Positions 9,573 through 19,226 are shown, counted from the stretch's first letter. The stretch is DNA of 64,000 nucleotides from Vibrio hannami (GCF_029589055.1 NZ_JARQZP010000003.1:186001-250000), one strand, 5' to 3'. Notes: generated by a model from the sequence alone, not told the origin. Numbers and translations are program-made.

Positions 9573-10952
9573 ATGAGCAAACTATTACCTATTTCAGCAG
9601 CAGTGATGATGGCTTTAGCGGCAAACGCTCAAGCAAATGATGATTTACAAGAACAGATAGACGAGTTGAAATCCCAAATCCGGGAACTAAAAATTGATAG
9701 TGCAGGCCAGAATCTGAAATTCGGTGTGGATTACCGGGTTACCATGGATTCCATTGAATACAAAATGGCAGATGGCTCTAAGGCAAAAAACAATGATTTA
9801 CTGATAAATCGCCTATGGATCAACATGGGGTATAACTACAACGAAAACCTCACTTTTGTGGGACAGCTAGCTTATAACAAAGCATTTGGTGAATCCTGGA
9901 GTGAGGATGGGTACGCTGATTTTGATTGGGTAGTTAACGAAAACCCGACCAACGACAACTCATTAAAGGTTCGTCAGGCATATTTTCTCTATACAGGGCA
10001 AGAGTTTATCGGTATTGATGACATGGGGTGGTCATTTAGTTTAGGGCGAAGACCATCAACGGATGGCTTTTTGGTTAACAACCGTGAAGGGTTCGACGAA
10101 GCTCAGTCTCCTTTAGGACATTCAATCAATGTTGAATTCGATGGCTTAAGTTTAAATACCAAGTGGGATGAATTAACGGGTATACCTGGTGCTGCGATTA
10201 AACTCTGTGCTGGACGAGGATTGAGTAATACAACAACCCGATTCACCGCAGCAGGAACAGACTATAGTGTCGATGAGTCCCAAACAGACGATATTGACTT
10301 TGTAGGCTTTATATTTACCCCATATAACGATGGTCAGTACGATCTTAAGGCCATGGTTTATACAGCAAATAATCTTATCGGGTACGACTCAACTGAAATA
10401 ATGATGAATAACAACTATTCATTTTATGATTTCGGAGACCTAAACAACGCTACGGTTTCTCTTGAAGTTAACGGAATAGGCGAGTTTATCAATGATTTTC
10501 TTGATAACACCAGAGTATTTGCTTCTTACTCCGTATCACAAACCGATCCGGCCACAGGTATGGCGATGCTCGGCTCTACAGATAAAGAAACCGGATATTC
10601 ATACTGGATAGGAGCAAATTTCCCAGGCTTTATGGAGGATGACTCGTTTGGGGTAGAGTATAATCATGGCTCGAAGTACTGGCGCTCGTTTACATACGGT
10701 GAAGACACTGTCATTGGCTCTAAACTCGCTGCTCGTGGTGATGCTTTTGAAGTCTATTACAACCTACCAATTGTTGATGACGTATGGGTAGCACAGATTC
10801 GTTATACACACATTAAGTACGATTACACTGGTAGCAACGGGTTCTTTGGAAGTGCTTCTGCACCAATGACAATGTCTGAGGCTCAGGGCTTTGGAATGAA
10901 CCCTGTTAAAGAAGCGAATGATATTCGCCTACTTTTAAGATATAAATATTAA
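9573..10952 (+). CDS. Outer-membrane porin-like protein (DUF3373 type)
   Basis: 459 aa from the ATG at 9573, chosen because it begins a clean signal peptide (MSKLLPISAAVMMALAANAQA); an earlier ATG at 9507 would add an unlikely 22-residue tail. After the signal there is a short coiled coil (DDLQEQIDELKSQIRELKID), then a long series of aromatic-edged beta strands. It ends RLLLRYKY with a terminal aromatic residue, typical of outer-membrane barrels. The arrangement matches DUF3373 proteins. Substrate unknown. It lies 123 nt after the small secreted gene and ends at a hairpin shared with the convergent c-di-GMP gene. Confidence 0.72.
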   Translation: MSKLLPISAAVMMALAANAQANDDLQEQIDELKSQIRELKIDSAGQNLKFGVDYRVTMDSIEYKMADGSKAKNNDLLINRLWINMGYNYNENLTFVGQLAYNKAFGESWSEDGYADFDWVVNENPTNDNSLKVRQAYFLYTGQEFIGIDDMGWSFSLGRRPSTDGFLVNNREGFDEAQSPLGHSINVEFDGLSLNTKWDELTGIPGAAIKLCAGRGLSNTTTRFTAAGTDYSVDESQTDDIDFVGFIFTPYNDGQYDLKAMVYTANNLIGYDSTEIMMNNNYSFYDFGDLNNATVSLEVNGIGEFINDFLDNTRVFASYSVSQTDPATGMAMLGSTDKETGYSYWIGANFPGFMEDDSFGVEYNHGSKYWRSFTYGEDTVIGSKLAARGDAFEVYYNLPIVDDVWVAQIRYTHIKYDYTGSNGFFGSASAPMTMSEAQGFGMNPVKEANDIRLLLRYKY

Positions 10953-10969
10953 GATTTATAAAGTTACGA

Positions 10970-11002
10970 CAATAACCAGCCGAGCGAGTCGGCTGGTTAT
11001 TG
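10970..11002. terminator. Hairpin between convergent genes
   Basis: A perfect 14-bp stem, CAATAACCAGCCGA and its complement, with a 5-nt loop (GCGAG), sits between the porin stop and the convergent GGDEF-EAL gene stop. No strong T run follows on either side, so it may act as a 3'-end stabiliser or a weak bidirectional terminator. Confidence 0.65.
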
Positions 11003-11019
11003 TAGCCACGGAATATAAC

Positions 11020-14000
11020 TTACGCCTGTTGCCACGCGCTATCAGGCTTCCACTGCTTAGCCCATCCCAGGAAGCTTTCCGCTTCCATAGGCTTAGCTAT
11101 TCCATATCCCTGAGCTAGCTCACATCCCATGGATAAAAGTTGTACACCATGGTCGATACTTTCTACCCCTTCAGCTGTGACTTTTCGGTTAAATGCTGAT
11201 GCCAGACTAATCACACCTCTGACAATGGCTCTGTCTTCCGGATCATCTAGCATATCCCGAACAAAGCTCTGATCGATTTTAAGTAATTCTACTGGTAGGC
11301 GCTTGAGGTAAGTCAGCGAGGAAAACCCGGTACCAAAATCATCTAATGCGAACTCAACGCCAAGTTCTATGCAACTATTCATGGTTGACAGTACTTCAGT
11401 TAAATCTCCCAAAGCACTGGTTTCCAGTATTTCTAGCTGTAGCATTTTTGGCGATACCATTGGTTTGGCATCCAGAGCTAGTGATAGCTTCGCTGCAAAA
11501 TCTATATCTTGTAGCTGGAACGCGTCGACGTTCACACTTACAGGGATGTTCAAGCCGGCAGCCTGCCATTTATCTATCTGACTAACAGCAGTTTCGATAA
11601 CCCAGCCCCCTAACTCCAGACTGATGGGATGGTTCTCAATGACAGGTAAGAAATCATTCGGGAAAACCAACCCACGCTCAGGGTGTTGCCAGCGGATAAG
11701 AGCCTCAGTGCCAACGATATCACCAGTTCTCATGTTGACTTTAGGCTGGTAATGAAGCACAAACTCCCGCTGTTCCAAACCTCGCTGGATGTGCTCAATA
11801 GTTTCGCGTTGGGTCTGAATCGACTTATCCTTATGGACATCAAACAAGTGGTAACGGTTTTTGCCCGTCTGCTTTGCGATGTACATCGCCTGATCAGCGT
11901 GACGAATTAATTGTTCTCCATCCACGCCGTCGTGTGGATAGAGGGTAACACCGATACTGGTAGAAACCTGATGCGAGTTTCCTTTTATAGTCACGGGTTT
12001 CATTGCGGCTTCGAGCAGTCTACCCAAAATATGTTCGCAGTCGCTCATCTGTTCTATGTCCGCGAGGATAGCGACAAACTCATCACCACCGATTCTAGCC
12101 AGTGTATCTCCTTCCCTTAAACAGCCATTCATTTGATTTGAAAGTACGACTAATAGGTCATCCCCGACACTGTGACCATAGGCGTCGTTAACCGCCTTAA
12201 AACCATCGAGGTCTAGATAGGCTACCGCCAGTGACTGTCCTCTTCGTTCGCACTGGCTCATGGCATGATTGAGCCGGTCTGCTAACAACATTCGGTTTGG
12301 CAGGCCTGTCAGTGCATCGAAATGAGCAACATGTTCCAATTGTTGTTGGTGGTGCTTTTTCTGGGTAATGTCTGAAAACAGGGCGACATAGTTCTGCACC
12401 TTGTCCTGGGTATCTGTAACAGCACTGATTGTTAGTAGCTCCGCAAATAGCGAGCCATCTCTATGCTTATTCCAGAGTTCTCCGCTCCACTGCTTTGTGT
12501 TTGTCAAAGATGACCACATCTCGTGATAAAATTCTGATTCATGAACCCCAGATTTAAATATTCTGGGGTTGCTCCCTAGTGCTTCGTCACGGGTATAACC
12601 CGTTATCTGACTAAAGGTTTCGTTTACCTCAATGATTGTCCCGTCTTTGTCCGTGATCATTATTCCCTCACGGGCATGGGTAAATACACTTGCTGCCAAT
12701 TTGAGTTGCTCTTCCGCATTTTTACGTTCGGTAATATCGACAAATTCGGTGACTCGGGCATCCATTCCTTTAAAGGAGATATTTTTGCCAGTAACCATAA
12801 GAGGGTAACGAGAACCATCACGTCTCAAGCCAATGACCTCGTAGCTTTCTGTGATATCTTCTTCAATCTTTTCTTCGAGAATGTGATGGAATTCAGGGGC
12901 GATCAACTCAAAGCCATTCATGCCGATAAGCTCTTTATAACAAAAGCCCGTTAATGTAGACACAGCATCGTTACATTCTAAAAGCGTACCTCCCTTATGA
13001 ATGACGATTCCGCTATGAGTAGCTGAACTCAATGCTTTGAATCTTTCTTCACTTTGCATCAGGCTTTTCTGAGCCACTGTCATTTGGCGATTAAAACGAT
13101 GTAAGTAGAAAGTAATCGATGAAGCAACTATCGCGATTATCAAAGAAGCGATGAGTACCGGAAATACCCAGGGAGCGAGTGGGCGAGGGCTGTTATCGTA
13201 GACAAATCCCTTTAAGTACTTATCATTTTCTATCTGCCCAGCTCTGATAAATGTTGCTGTCATGTGTTGCCAGCGCTCAGAATTCATATGACCAATTTTA
13301 ATCAGATCCGGCAGTATCAGCTTGCGCATCTCAGCCGCTTCGAACTCCAGGTGAGCGCGTGATTTTCCGACTTTATATTTATCTATCAGAAGGTCAATGA
13401 TTTCATTAGGGTTGTCCATCGCATAGCGCCAGCCTTTTAATGTCGCTCGTATCATGGCATCAACACGCTCAGGGTTGTCACGCACTTCCTGCTCAGTGGT
13501 AAACAAAATATCACTATAAAAATCGACACGATAATTCATTGGGTCGATGATGTTATACGGTAGCCCAAGTTGGCGTAAGACAAAGGGTTCGTTGGTCGTA
13601 TATGAATTAAATGCATCGACTTTGCCTTCGATCAAATCGTTGAGCTGATAACTACTTGGAAGAATATTCAGTTGTGATTTGTCGATTCCTTCATTAAGAA
13701 ACATGGTAAGAAAGTCGGCGTCTTCATCCTCGTTCGCCAGCATCACTTTTTTACCAATAAGATCATGTACGGAACGGATACCTGAACTTTCTAGTGTAAG
13801 CAGCACGGAAGGGGAGTGTTGAAAAATAGCTGCGAGCGCGACAAGTGGTTTACCTTTTAATCTTTCATATAAGACTTCGCTGTTGCCTTCCGCATATTGG
13901 GCTCTGCCTGATAGTACTTCAGATACTGGCTGGTGGTCTGGGTCTCCCGCATTTATATAAACGTTTAACCCTTCGTCTTTATAGTAACCTTTTTCTAATG

Positions 14001-14160
14001 CCGCATAGTAACCAGCGAACTGAAACTGATGATGCCAACGGAGCTGAATGGTAATAAGTTCATCTTGCGTATTCTGAGCGGCACCAGATGTTGCTGAATA
14101 ACTAAGAAGAGATAGCAGGAAACAAAGAATAACCTTATCAACAGTAATCTTAAGCAGCAT
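11020..14160 (-). CDS. Membrane c-di-GMP enzyme: NMT1/THI5-like sensor, PAS, PAS, GGDEF, EAL
   Basis: 1046-aa multidomain signalling protein. In order it has a signal segment (about 8-27) and a periplasmic substrate-binding-like domain of the NMT1/THI5 type (about 35-300: LRWHHQFQFAGYYAALEKGYYKDEGL). A TM helix follows at about 335-358, then two PAS domains (about 370-485 and 490-610). A GGDEF domain with an intact RIGGDEF active site and an EAL domain with TEALIRW, DDFGTG and AEGVE complete it. It can in principle both make and degrade c-di-GMP in response to a small periplasmic ligand, perhaps a pyrimidine or thiamine precursor given the family. It is monocistronic; the next gene upstream, another GGDEF protein, lies 90 nt away on the same strand. 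Confidence 0.9.
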   Translation of the reverse strand: MLLKITVDKVILCFLLSLLSYSATSGAAQNTQDELITIQLRWHHQFQFAGYYAALEKGYYKDEGLNVYINAGDPDHQPVSEVLSGRAQYAEGNSEVLYERLKGKPLVALAAIFQHSPSVLLTLESSGIRSVHDLIGKKVMLANEDEDADFLTMFLNEGIDKSQLNILPSSYQLNDLIEGKVDAFNSYTTNEPFVLRQLGLPYNIIDPMNYRVDFYSDILFTTEQEVRDNPERVDAMIRATLKGWRYAMDNPNEIIDLLIDKYKVGKSRAHLEFEAAEMRKLILPDLIKIGHMNSERWQHMTATFIRAGQIENDKYLKGFVYDNSPRPLAPWVFPVLIASLIIAIVASSITFYLHRFNRQMTVAQKSLMQSEERFKALSSATHSGIVIHKGGTLLECNDAVSTLTGFCYKELIGMNGFELIAPEFHHILEEKIEEDITESYEVIGLRRDGSRYPLMVTGKNISFKGMDARVTEFVDITERKNAEEQLKLAASVFTHAREGIMITDKDGTIIEVNETFSQITGYTRDEALGSNPRIFKSGVHESEFYHEMWSSLTNTKQWSGELWNKHRDGSLFAELLTISAVTDTQDKVQNYVALFSDITQKKHHQQQLEHVAHFDALTGLPNRMLLADRLNHAMSQCERRGQSLAVAYLDLDGFKAVNDAYGHSVGDDLLVVLSNQMNGCLREGDTLARIGGDEFVAILADIEQMSDCEHILGRLLEAAMKPVTIKGNSHQVSTSIGVTLYPHDGVDGEQLIRHADQAMYIAKQTGKNRYHLFDVHKDKSIQTQRETIEHIQRGLEQREFVLHYQPKVNMRTGDIVGTEALIRWQHPERGLVFPNDFLPVIENHPISLELGGWVIETAVSQIDKWQAAGLNIPVSVNVDAFQLQDIDFAAKLSLALDAKPMVSPKMLQLEILETSALGDLTEVLSTMNSCIELGVEFALDDFGTGFSSLTYLKRLPVELLKIDQSFVRDMLDDPEDRAIVRGVISLASAFNRKVTAEGVESIDHGVQLLSMGCELAQGYGIAKPMEAESFLGWAKQWKPDSAWQQA

Positions 14161-14250
14161 TTTTATCCTTGTAGATCAGTCTCACAGACCAGTATTCATA
14201 CCATCGGTCAATATATCGTGTTGTATCTAGTAAGGGAATAGCTGTCAGCT

Positions 14251-15342
14251 TTAGAAAGTAGTTTTCATAAGGTACATTTTTTGGTCGGCTAACATTAAAA
14301 GTTCATCAATATTTAATGTTTCATCTGGGTAAGTTGCCATGCCTATACTTGTTGTTACTTTTAATTTGTTATTATTGTAATTGAAGGCTTCTTCAAATAG
14401 ATACATTAACTCCTGCTTAAATAACGATGTACAATCTGCGTCGGTAATGTTCAAAATGATTGCGAACTCATCGCCCCCTAGCCGATAAGGTGCACAGTCA
14501 TAATTTGTAAGCGATTGTAGTCGGGATGCGACTTCTATTAACACTTCATCACCAGCGATGTGGCCATGTACGTCATTCACTTCTTTAAAGCCATTCAGGT
14601 CGAGTAGAAAAAGCACAAACCTCTGATTTTCAGCTGTTAATCTGTTGGTGTTTTCAAACAAAGCGAATCGATTGCTGAGGTTAGTCAGTGAGTCTGTCAT
14701 TGCCAGTGAACGACTGTGTTTTAGTTCCTGGTAATAAATAAACCAGATAAGAAGAAGGCAAATGATGAAAAGGCTAAGCAAAACCATCTGTAATACATTT
14801 AGTGTGTTAGCTTGTTGTTGCTTCTCCAGTAGCAGTGGGTTGCTTACACGGAATATCTGATTAATGTAGTCTGATACCTCCTGATGAAGACGCTCAGTGG
14901 CTATATAGAAAACGTCTATTGAGTTCTGATCGTTTTCAGAGAGATTTTGTAACTTAGGTTCCAGCTCTTTGAAACGATCAAACTTTGCTTCAAGTTGCGC
15001 TTTTTCCTGCGTAACCGACATAAAATCATCGGACTCTCGGCTGGAAAGCATGGTATCAAAACGGCTCCAGGTCAGGTCATAGTGGAGGTTCACAGCGTCG
15101 ATGGTGCCATGCCCATCTCTTAAATTTCGAGCTTCGAACATGAGTTCTCGATACTCTTTGGCCAGATGGAATAAAAACCAGGTAGCCTGATTCTTCTGAC
15201 TTGAGTAAAGGTCAGCGAGTTTGTTTGTTTCGTTGAGTATCAGTGTATTGGCGACCAAAATAAAGAATGCCAGTAAGCTGAGCAGCCACTTAGCCGGTCG
15301 TGAGTACAGATGAACTTTTCTCTCACGAGTTCTATTTCTCAT
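14251..15342 (-). CDS. Membrane diguanylate cyclase (GGDEF)
   Basis: 363-aa protein. TM helix 1 (about residues 18-37), a periplasmic helical sensor region (about 38-180), TM helix 2 (about 185-205) and a GGDEF domain (about 210-360) with the intact RLGGDEFAIIL active site, so it should convert two GTP to c-di-GMP. No EAL domain. Its start overlaps by 11 nt the gene for a small periplasmic molybdopterin-oxidoreductase-like protein, so the two are translationally coupled and probably functionally linked, the small protein acting as ligand-binding partner of the cyclase sensor region. Confidence 0.87.
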   Translation of the reverse strand: MRNRTRERKVHLYSRPAKWLLSLLAFFILVANTLILNETNKLADLYSSQKNQATWFLFHLAKEYRELMFEARNLRDGHGTIDAVNLHYDLTWSRFDTMLSSRESDDFMSVTQEKAQLEAKFDRFKELEPKLQNLSENDQNSIDVFYIATERLHQEVSDYINQIFRVSNPLLLEKQQQANTLNVLQMVLLSLFIICLLLIWFIYYQELKHSRSLAMTDSLTNLSNRFALFENTNRLTAENQRFVLFLLDLNGFKEVNDVHGHIAGDEVLIEVASRLQSLTNYDCAPYRLGGDEFAIILNITDADCTSLFKQELMYLFEEAFNYNNNKLKVTTSIGMATYPDETLNIDELLMLADQKMYLMKTTF

Positions 15343-15802
15343 TGTTTGTAATAATAATTCTCTCTAGTTGCCAAACCATTTGCCCCTGCGCTTTTGGATT
15401 ATCGAGCTCTGGATATTTTTCAAGAGAGTAAATTAGCCAGAACGGCCCTTTATCTCTAATTTTCATTGCTTTTCCATCACGTAAATAGGCGACAATAGGA
15501 TCGTATTTTTCAATTTCCGATTTAGAAATAGTTGCTGAATAGTCGTTTAGTGCTCTTAACTTAAGTGTATCTGGTATTGAACCTGCTACATGATTAATCA
15601 GATAGCCTAGGCTTACACCAGTAAAAGTAGCATCACCTTTAATCCAGGGGAGTGGAGTGGTATAGGACAACTCCGGCATTTTTTGGAGGTCGTTTATTGT
15701 GTATGTCGCCAGAGTATTTTCGCCCTCCTCTATGAAAAGTGTACTGGCATTCCCAGCTAATGGGCTGCTTAAGGCTATCAATAGTAAAAATAATAAACGC
15801 AT
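15332..15802 (-). CDS. Small periplasmic protein with oxidoreductase molybdopterin-binding-like fold
   Basis: 156 aa with a signal peptide (MRLLFLLLIALSSPLAGNA). The mature region (TYTINDLQKMPELSY, FTGVSLGYLI, LRALNDYSATIS, PFWLIYSLEKYPEL) follows the pattern of short proteins related to the sulfite-oxidase molybdopterin-binding domain. The Cys that ligates molybdenum in sulfite oxidases is not present, so enzymatic activity is unlikely. It is first in a two-gene operon with a membrane diguanylate cyclase (11-nt overlap). I infer a periplasmic sensing role; the ligand is unknown. Confidence 0.7.
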   Translation of the reverse strand: MRLLFLLLIALSSPLAGNASTLFIEEGENTLATYTINDLQKMPELSYTTPLPWIKGDATFTGVSLGYLINHVAGSIPDTLKLRALNDYSATISKSEIEKYDPIVAYLRDGKAMKIRDKGPFWLIYSLEKYPELDNPKAQGQMVWQLERIIITNNEK

Positions 15803-15976
15803 TCAAGAACACCAAAATTAATCATGTATTGAAAAATTATATAGTCTTAACATGTTGTTTACAAATGAGCTTGTGGATTTAGTGCTCATATTTTTATAAC
15901 TGTTTTCCAGCGCACTGCAAAATCAACTGTGTTCCTTTATTATCGAGTTAAATAAAAACTATCAAATTGTTATTTA

Positions 15977-16846
15977 ATGAATCCTATCGAACTAACCCCA
16001 GAACAATACCTTCAGCAGCTAATTTCTGATTACTCTGGTTTTCCAAAAAATATTGGTAAAACAATCTTTGCCAGTAATTTACCTGAGCCACCTGAACTAG
16101 CCTATCAGGTGCATTTTCAGCGCCTTGAGATCGTGGTTGAAGGTGAAGTGGTGATGGAAGTTGGGAATGACATTGGGGTCGATACAAAGAATATCCTAAC
16201 CAAAGGGGATGCGCTCTATATCCCTACAGACTGCTGGAATAAGCCTCATTGGGAAAAGCCTGCGGTTATGCTTAATTTACTGGTGGGAAAACAAAGCTTT
16301 GGTATTAGTTTACTTAAGTGGGATGGAGAACGCTTTTCAACCCTGGTTAAAGACAATGTTCAGCGCAGGGGACCTCGAACCGGTAGCTTTATCCTTCAGT
16401 CTCTTGAAGAGCTGCGCTCTCACGCTGAAGATCAACATACGGCAAGGCTGTTGGTGGCATCACTATTGAGCCACGTAAACGACCTGATGCAAAACCCTCC
16501 GGAAACTCCTTCGCGTAGTAAGGCGTTATTCGAAGCCGTAAGAGATTATATTGAGCAAAATTACCATGAGCCACTTACGCGGGAATCTGTAGCAGAGCAT
16601 TTTTACGTATCACCCAACTATCTGTCTCAGCTTTTTCAGAAAGAGGGAAAGATCAAGTTCAATGAGCACTTGAACCATATTCGTTTAGAAAGGGCGAAAT
16701 ATCTGCTTAAAGAGTACGATATGAAAGTAAAGGAAGTAGCGCACCGTTGTGGCTTTAGCGACAGCAACTATTTCTGTCGAGTGTTCCGAAATCAGACGGC
16801 TCGTTCACCTTCTGAATATAGGACTCACTATCGAAGTCATAGCTAG
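15977..16846 (+). CDS. AraC-family transcriptional regulator
   Basis: 289 aa. The N-terminal half (about 15-130) looks like a cupin-type sensing domain (ALYIPTDCWNKPHWEKPAVMLNLL). The C-terminal 100 residues form the double helix-turn-helix of AraC proteins: LTRESVAEHFYVSPNYLSQLF and VKEVAHRCGFSDSNYFCRVFRN, then SPSEYR. It is divergent from the small periplasmic protein/diguanylate cyclase pair, with 174 bp of AT-rich DNA between them, so it may control that pair and itself. Effector unknown. Confidence 0.88.
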   Translation: MNPIELTPEQYLQQLISDYSGFPKNIGKTIFASNLPEPPELAYQVHFQRLEIVVEGEVVMEVGNDIGVDTKNILTKGDALYIPTDCWNKPHWEKPAVMLNLLVGKQSFGISLLKWDGERFSTLVKDNVQRRGPRTGSFILQSLEELRSHAEDQHTARLLVASLLSHVNDLMQNPPETPSRSKALFEAVRDYIEQNYHEPLTRESVAEHFYVSPNYLSQLFQKEGKIKFNEHLNHIRLERAKYLLKEYDMKVKEVAHRCGFSDSNYFCRVFRNQTARSPSEYRTHYRSHS

Positions 16847-16913
16847 AAAGAACTTGTATGTTTTGAGCGAGAGTTGAATATTAATAGTAGCAAATCAAAT
16901 CTCAGCGTTTAGA

Positions 16914-17411
16914 ATGCGTGAACTTAAATTAGCAACCAACAATAGTGATTTTATGCTTCGTGATTACACCTTTGAATGTCTTGTAACTATGCCTCGTCAT
17001 GAACTCGAAGAGTTTAGTGCTCGCATGATCAGTAAAATGGTACCGGAAGATGTGATGAGTGAACTGTTTACTTTTGAGCAGGAAGAGGTAGATAGTGAAG
17101 AGCGTATGTTGTCGGCACGTCTTGATGCAATGTTGCGTATGACGGCTATCGCGTTGAGTGAAATCCAACAGGCTTTTGAAGACTCTGAAAACGCGAAGCA
17201 AAATAGCGAAAGGATGACACGATTAGTTCTTTGGCATTTTTATGCCATTTCATTTCGCCTGGAACAAGCTATACCGCTTGAAACTCATTGTGAGCAGGTT
17301 GAAGCACTACTGAAAAACACACCTGTAGACGTATTTAACTGGGTAAATACTCTCACGGATCTTCTACACCGATATGCGGATATCAGTGCAAAACAAAATC
17401 CTCAGGGTTAA
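16914..17411 (+). CDS. Conserved-looking cytoplasmic protein, function unknown
   Basis: 165 aa, no signal peptide or TM helix, largely alpha-helical and acidic (PRHELEEFSARMISKM, TFEQEEVDSEERMLSARLDAMLRMTAIALSEIQQAF). I do not recognise the family. It follows the AraC gene by 67 nt on the same strand, and its stop is 14 nt from that of the convergent hydrolase gene. The first ATG (16914) has no strong ribosome site; a later Met at residue 13 is possible. Confidence 0.55.
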   Translation: MRELKLATNNSDFMLRDYTFECLVTMPRHELEEFSARMISKMVPEDVMSELFTFEQEEVDSEERMLSARLDAMLRMTAIALSEIQQAFEDSENAKQNSERMTRLVLWHFYAISFRLEQAIPLETHCEQVEALLKNTPVDVFNWVNTLTDLLHRYADISAKQNPQG

Positions 17412-17425
17412 TTTCCAATCATCGG

Positions 17426-18181
17426 CTAGTTCAGTGCTCGCTTTAACCCAGACACGTAGTCAGGATACTCTGAAATAGTGTTGTGGCCTGCGCTTCTAAT
17501 GACAAACACCTCCGACAGCTGGTCACCAAATTCAGCGATTAGCTGGTCGGTTCTGGTACGCGTGATAACCTGATCTTCTTCTGCTATGAAGATATAGGTT
17601 GTAGAGGTAATCTCTTTAACTCTATCCAAAGAGCGGAATCTGTCTTTTATCATTGTGGATACAGGGAACATCCAGTAAACATCTTTTGCGACATTCTCAA
17701 TGCTATCGAATGGCGTCACCAGGATAAGCTTATCCACTGGCTGGTGGGCTGCAACAAATGTGGCAACACCCGAGCCAAGACTCCGTCCCATTATAGATAC
17801 AGAATCATGTTTACTTTTCACTGATTGAAATATCTGTATAGCGTCGCTATATAAAACATCCTCACTAGGAGTGCCGGGGTTGTTGCCGTAGCCCCGATAG
17901 GGAATAAGGTAGACCGTATAATTTGGGGTTACCGCTTTGAAGAATGGAATGTTGGCTTCGATGCTTTCTGCGTTTCCACCGTAATAGATTAAGGCTTCAG
18001 ATTGTCCTTCGTTGAGTACCCAACCAGAAAGCGGTATATCGTCTACAACGAAATGGATGTTCATTTCCCCAAAAACATTACTCGCGTGTTGGGGATAGTA
18101 TAGGAACTGACGCTGAAGAAAATAAAGAGTACTGAGAACAATGACGTAGAGTACAGCTAAATTAACTATAATACTTTTCAT
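17426..18181 (-). CDS. Membrane-anchored alpha/beta hydrolase
   Basis: 251-aa serine hydrolase of the alpha/beta fold, anchored by an N-terminal TM helix (residues 4-22). The nucleophile elbow is GRSLGSG. The probable acid is the Asp in AEEDQVI and the catalytic His is in SAGHNTISEYPDYV. Overall it resembles the Bem46/YfhR type of membrane hydrolase (PYRGYGNNPGTPSEDVLYSDA). Substrate unknown, probably a small ester or lipid. It lies 35 nt downstream of the DUF411 gene and may be the last gene of that minus-strand unit. Confidence 0.83.
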   Translation of the reverse strand: MKSIIVNLAVLYVIVLSTLYFLQRQFLYYPQHASNVFGEMNIHFVVDDIPLSGWVLNEGQSEALIYYGGNAESIEANIPFFKAVTPNYTVYLIPYRGYGNNPGTPSEDVLYSDAIQIFQSVKSKHDSVSIMGRSLGSGVATFVAAHQPVDKLILVTPFDSIENVAKDVYWMFPVSTMIKDRFRSLDRVKEITSTTYIFIAEEDQVITRTRTDQLIAEFGDQLSEVFVIRSAGHNTISEYPDYVSGLKRALN

Positions 18182-18216
18182 TCCCAGTACCTGCTTCGTC
18201 TAAATAATTTCTACAC

Positions 18217-18657
18217 TTAGTACTTTTTATATAGACTCATCTTGCCTGATTTATCAAAAGCGATGACGTTAAAGTCTTTGTATTCCTGACCTGGTGCTGC
18301 CATCCCCGGTGAATGTTGAGGCATACCCGGAGCAGCCAATCCAGATATATTATCCGGGCGCTCTTTTAACAGGCGGGCGATGTCGGACTCCGGGACATGC
18401 CCTTCAACCATATAACCGTCGATAACCGCTGTATGGCAGGACATTAATTGTCCTGGCATGCCGAATTCCTGTTTGACGTCTGTCCAGTCCTTACGGTGGT
18501 GAACATTCACCTCGTAACCCTTGTCTTCCATAATGGCTGCCCATTCAGTGCAGCAGCCGCACGTCGGTGATTTATAGAGTTCAATCGTGGATTTTGCAAA
18601 AGTTGAAGCACTAAAAAATAGTGCCGACATCATTATAGCTTTCTGTAATTTGTTCAT
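18217..18657 (-). CDS. DUF411 periplasmic metal-binding protein
   Basis: 146 aa with a signal peptide (MNKLQKAIMMSALFFSASTFA), followed by the DUF411 core: YKSPTCGCCTEWAAIMEDKGYEV, then MSCHTAVIDGYMVEGHVPESDI and LLKERPDNISGLAAPGMPQHSPGM. DUF411 proteins are usually found in copper and mercury resistance loci and are thought to bind metal through the Cys cluster (C-G-C-C). It is preceded on the same strand by a c-type cytochrome gene 14 nt away, so a copper-handling or periplasmic redox role for the pair is likely. Confidence 0.85.
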   Translation of the reverse strand: MNKLQKAIMMSALFFSASTFAKSTIELYKSPTCGCCTEWAAIMEDKGYEVNVHHRKDWTDVKQEFGMPGQLMSCHTAVIDGYMVEGHVPESDIARLLKERPDNISGLAAPGMPQHSPGMAAPGQEYKDFNVIAFDKSGKMSLYKKY

Positions 18658-18671
18658 ATGAACACCTTTGG

Positions 18672-19226
18672 TTACTTGATTTCTATATCAAGAATATTCT
18701 GTTGATAGCTGAGTTGGATTTGCCCGATTTCAGGAACCCAACGTATAGCTTTTGTTTCGTAGGGGTTGATAGTCAAAGGGTCAGTGGAAATATTCGGCAG
18801 TGACAAACTGAGAGTTTGCAATACCTTATTAAAGACCACTAATTCACTTTCTTTCCCTTGTTCTATTGAGACAGTCAATGTTGTTGGCTTATCTTCTATA
18901 ACCCACTCTATAGATGGAATTCCACCGAGATCACCTAGATAGAGAGCCAACAACTGTCTGTCTTGCTCATCCAGTGCTTCACTGAGTAGTTTCATCGTCG
19001 GTTCAGTATCAAGAACCGTATTGATTTCTTTGAGCGTTTTGCCTCTGATATTACCTCCGACATTACCACTGCCGGTTGCAAACAAACCATGGCAGGTCGA
19101 ACAACCATAGCCGCCTGCGGTTCGAAATAGCTCTTCACCTTGACTAAAAGATAACGGGCTTTCGGCTCCGCTTATGTTGCTGAAGGTGAGAGCAGCTAAG
19201 GCGATGTATACCTTAAAATATGGCAT
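18672..19226 (-). CDS. Periplasmic c-type cytochrome (single haem)
   Basis: 184 aa from the ATG at 19226, selected because AGGAA lies about 10 nt upstream and the Met begins a signal peptide (MPYFKVYIALAALTFSNISGAES). The start at 19283 would give a basic extra segment. One haem site, CSTCHG, is near residue 40, with LFATGSGNVGGNIRGKTL after it; the C-terminal 80 residues form a beta-rich domain (WVIEDKPTTLTVSIEQG...) not seen in ordinary small cytochromes. It is transcribed with the DUF411 gene 14 nt downstream. Probably an electron carrier in envelope metal redox chemistry. Confidence 0.78.
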   Translation of the reverse strand: MPYFKVYIALAALTFSNISGAESPLSFSQGEELFRTAGGYGCSTCHGLFATGSGNVGGNIRGKTLKEINTVLDTEPTMKLLSEALDEQDRQLLALYLGDLGGIPSIEWVIEDKPTTLTVSIEQGKESELVVFNKVLQTLSLSLPNISTDPLTINPYETKAIRWVPEIGQIQLSYQQNILDIEIK

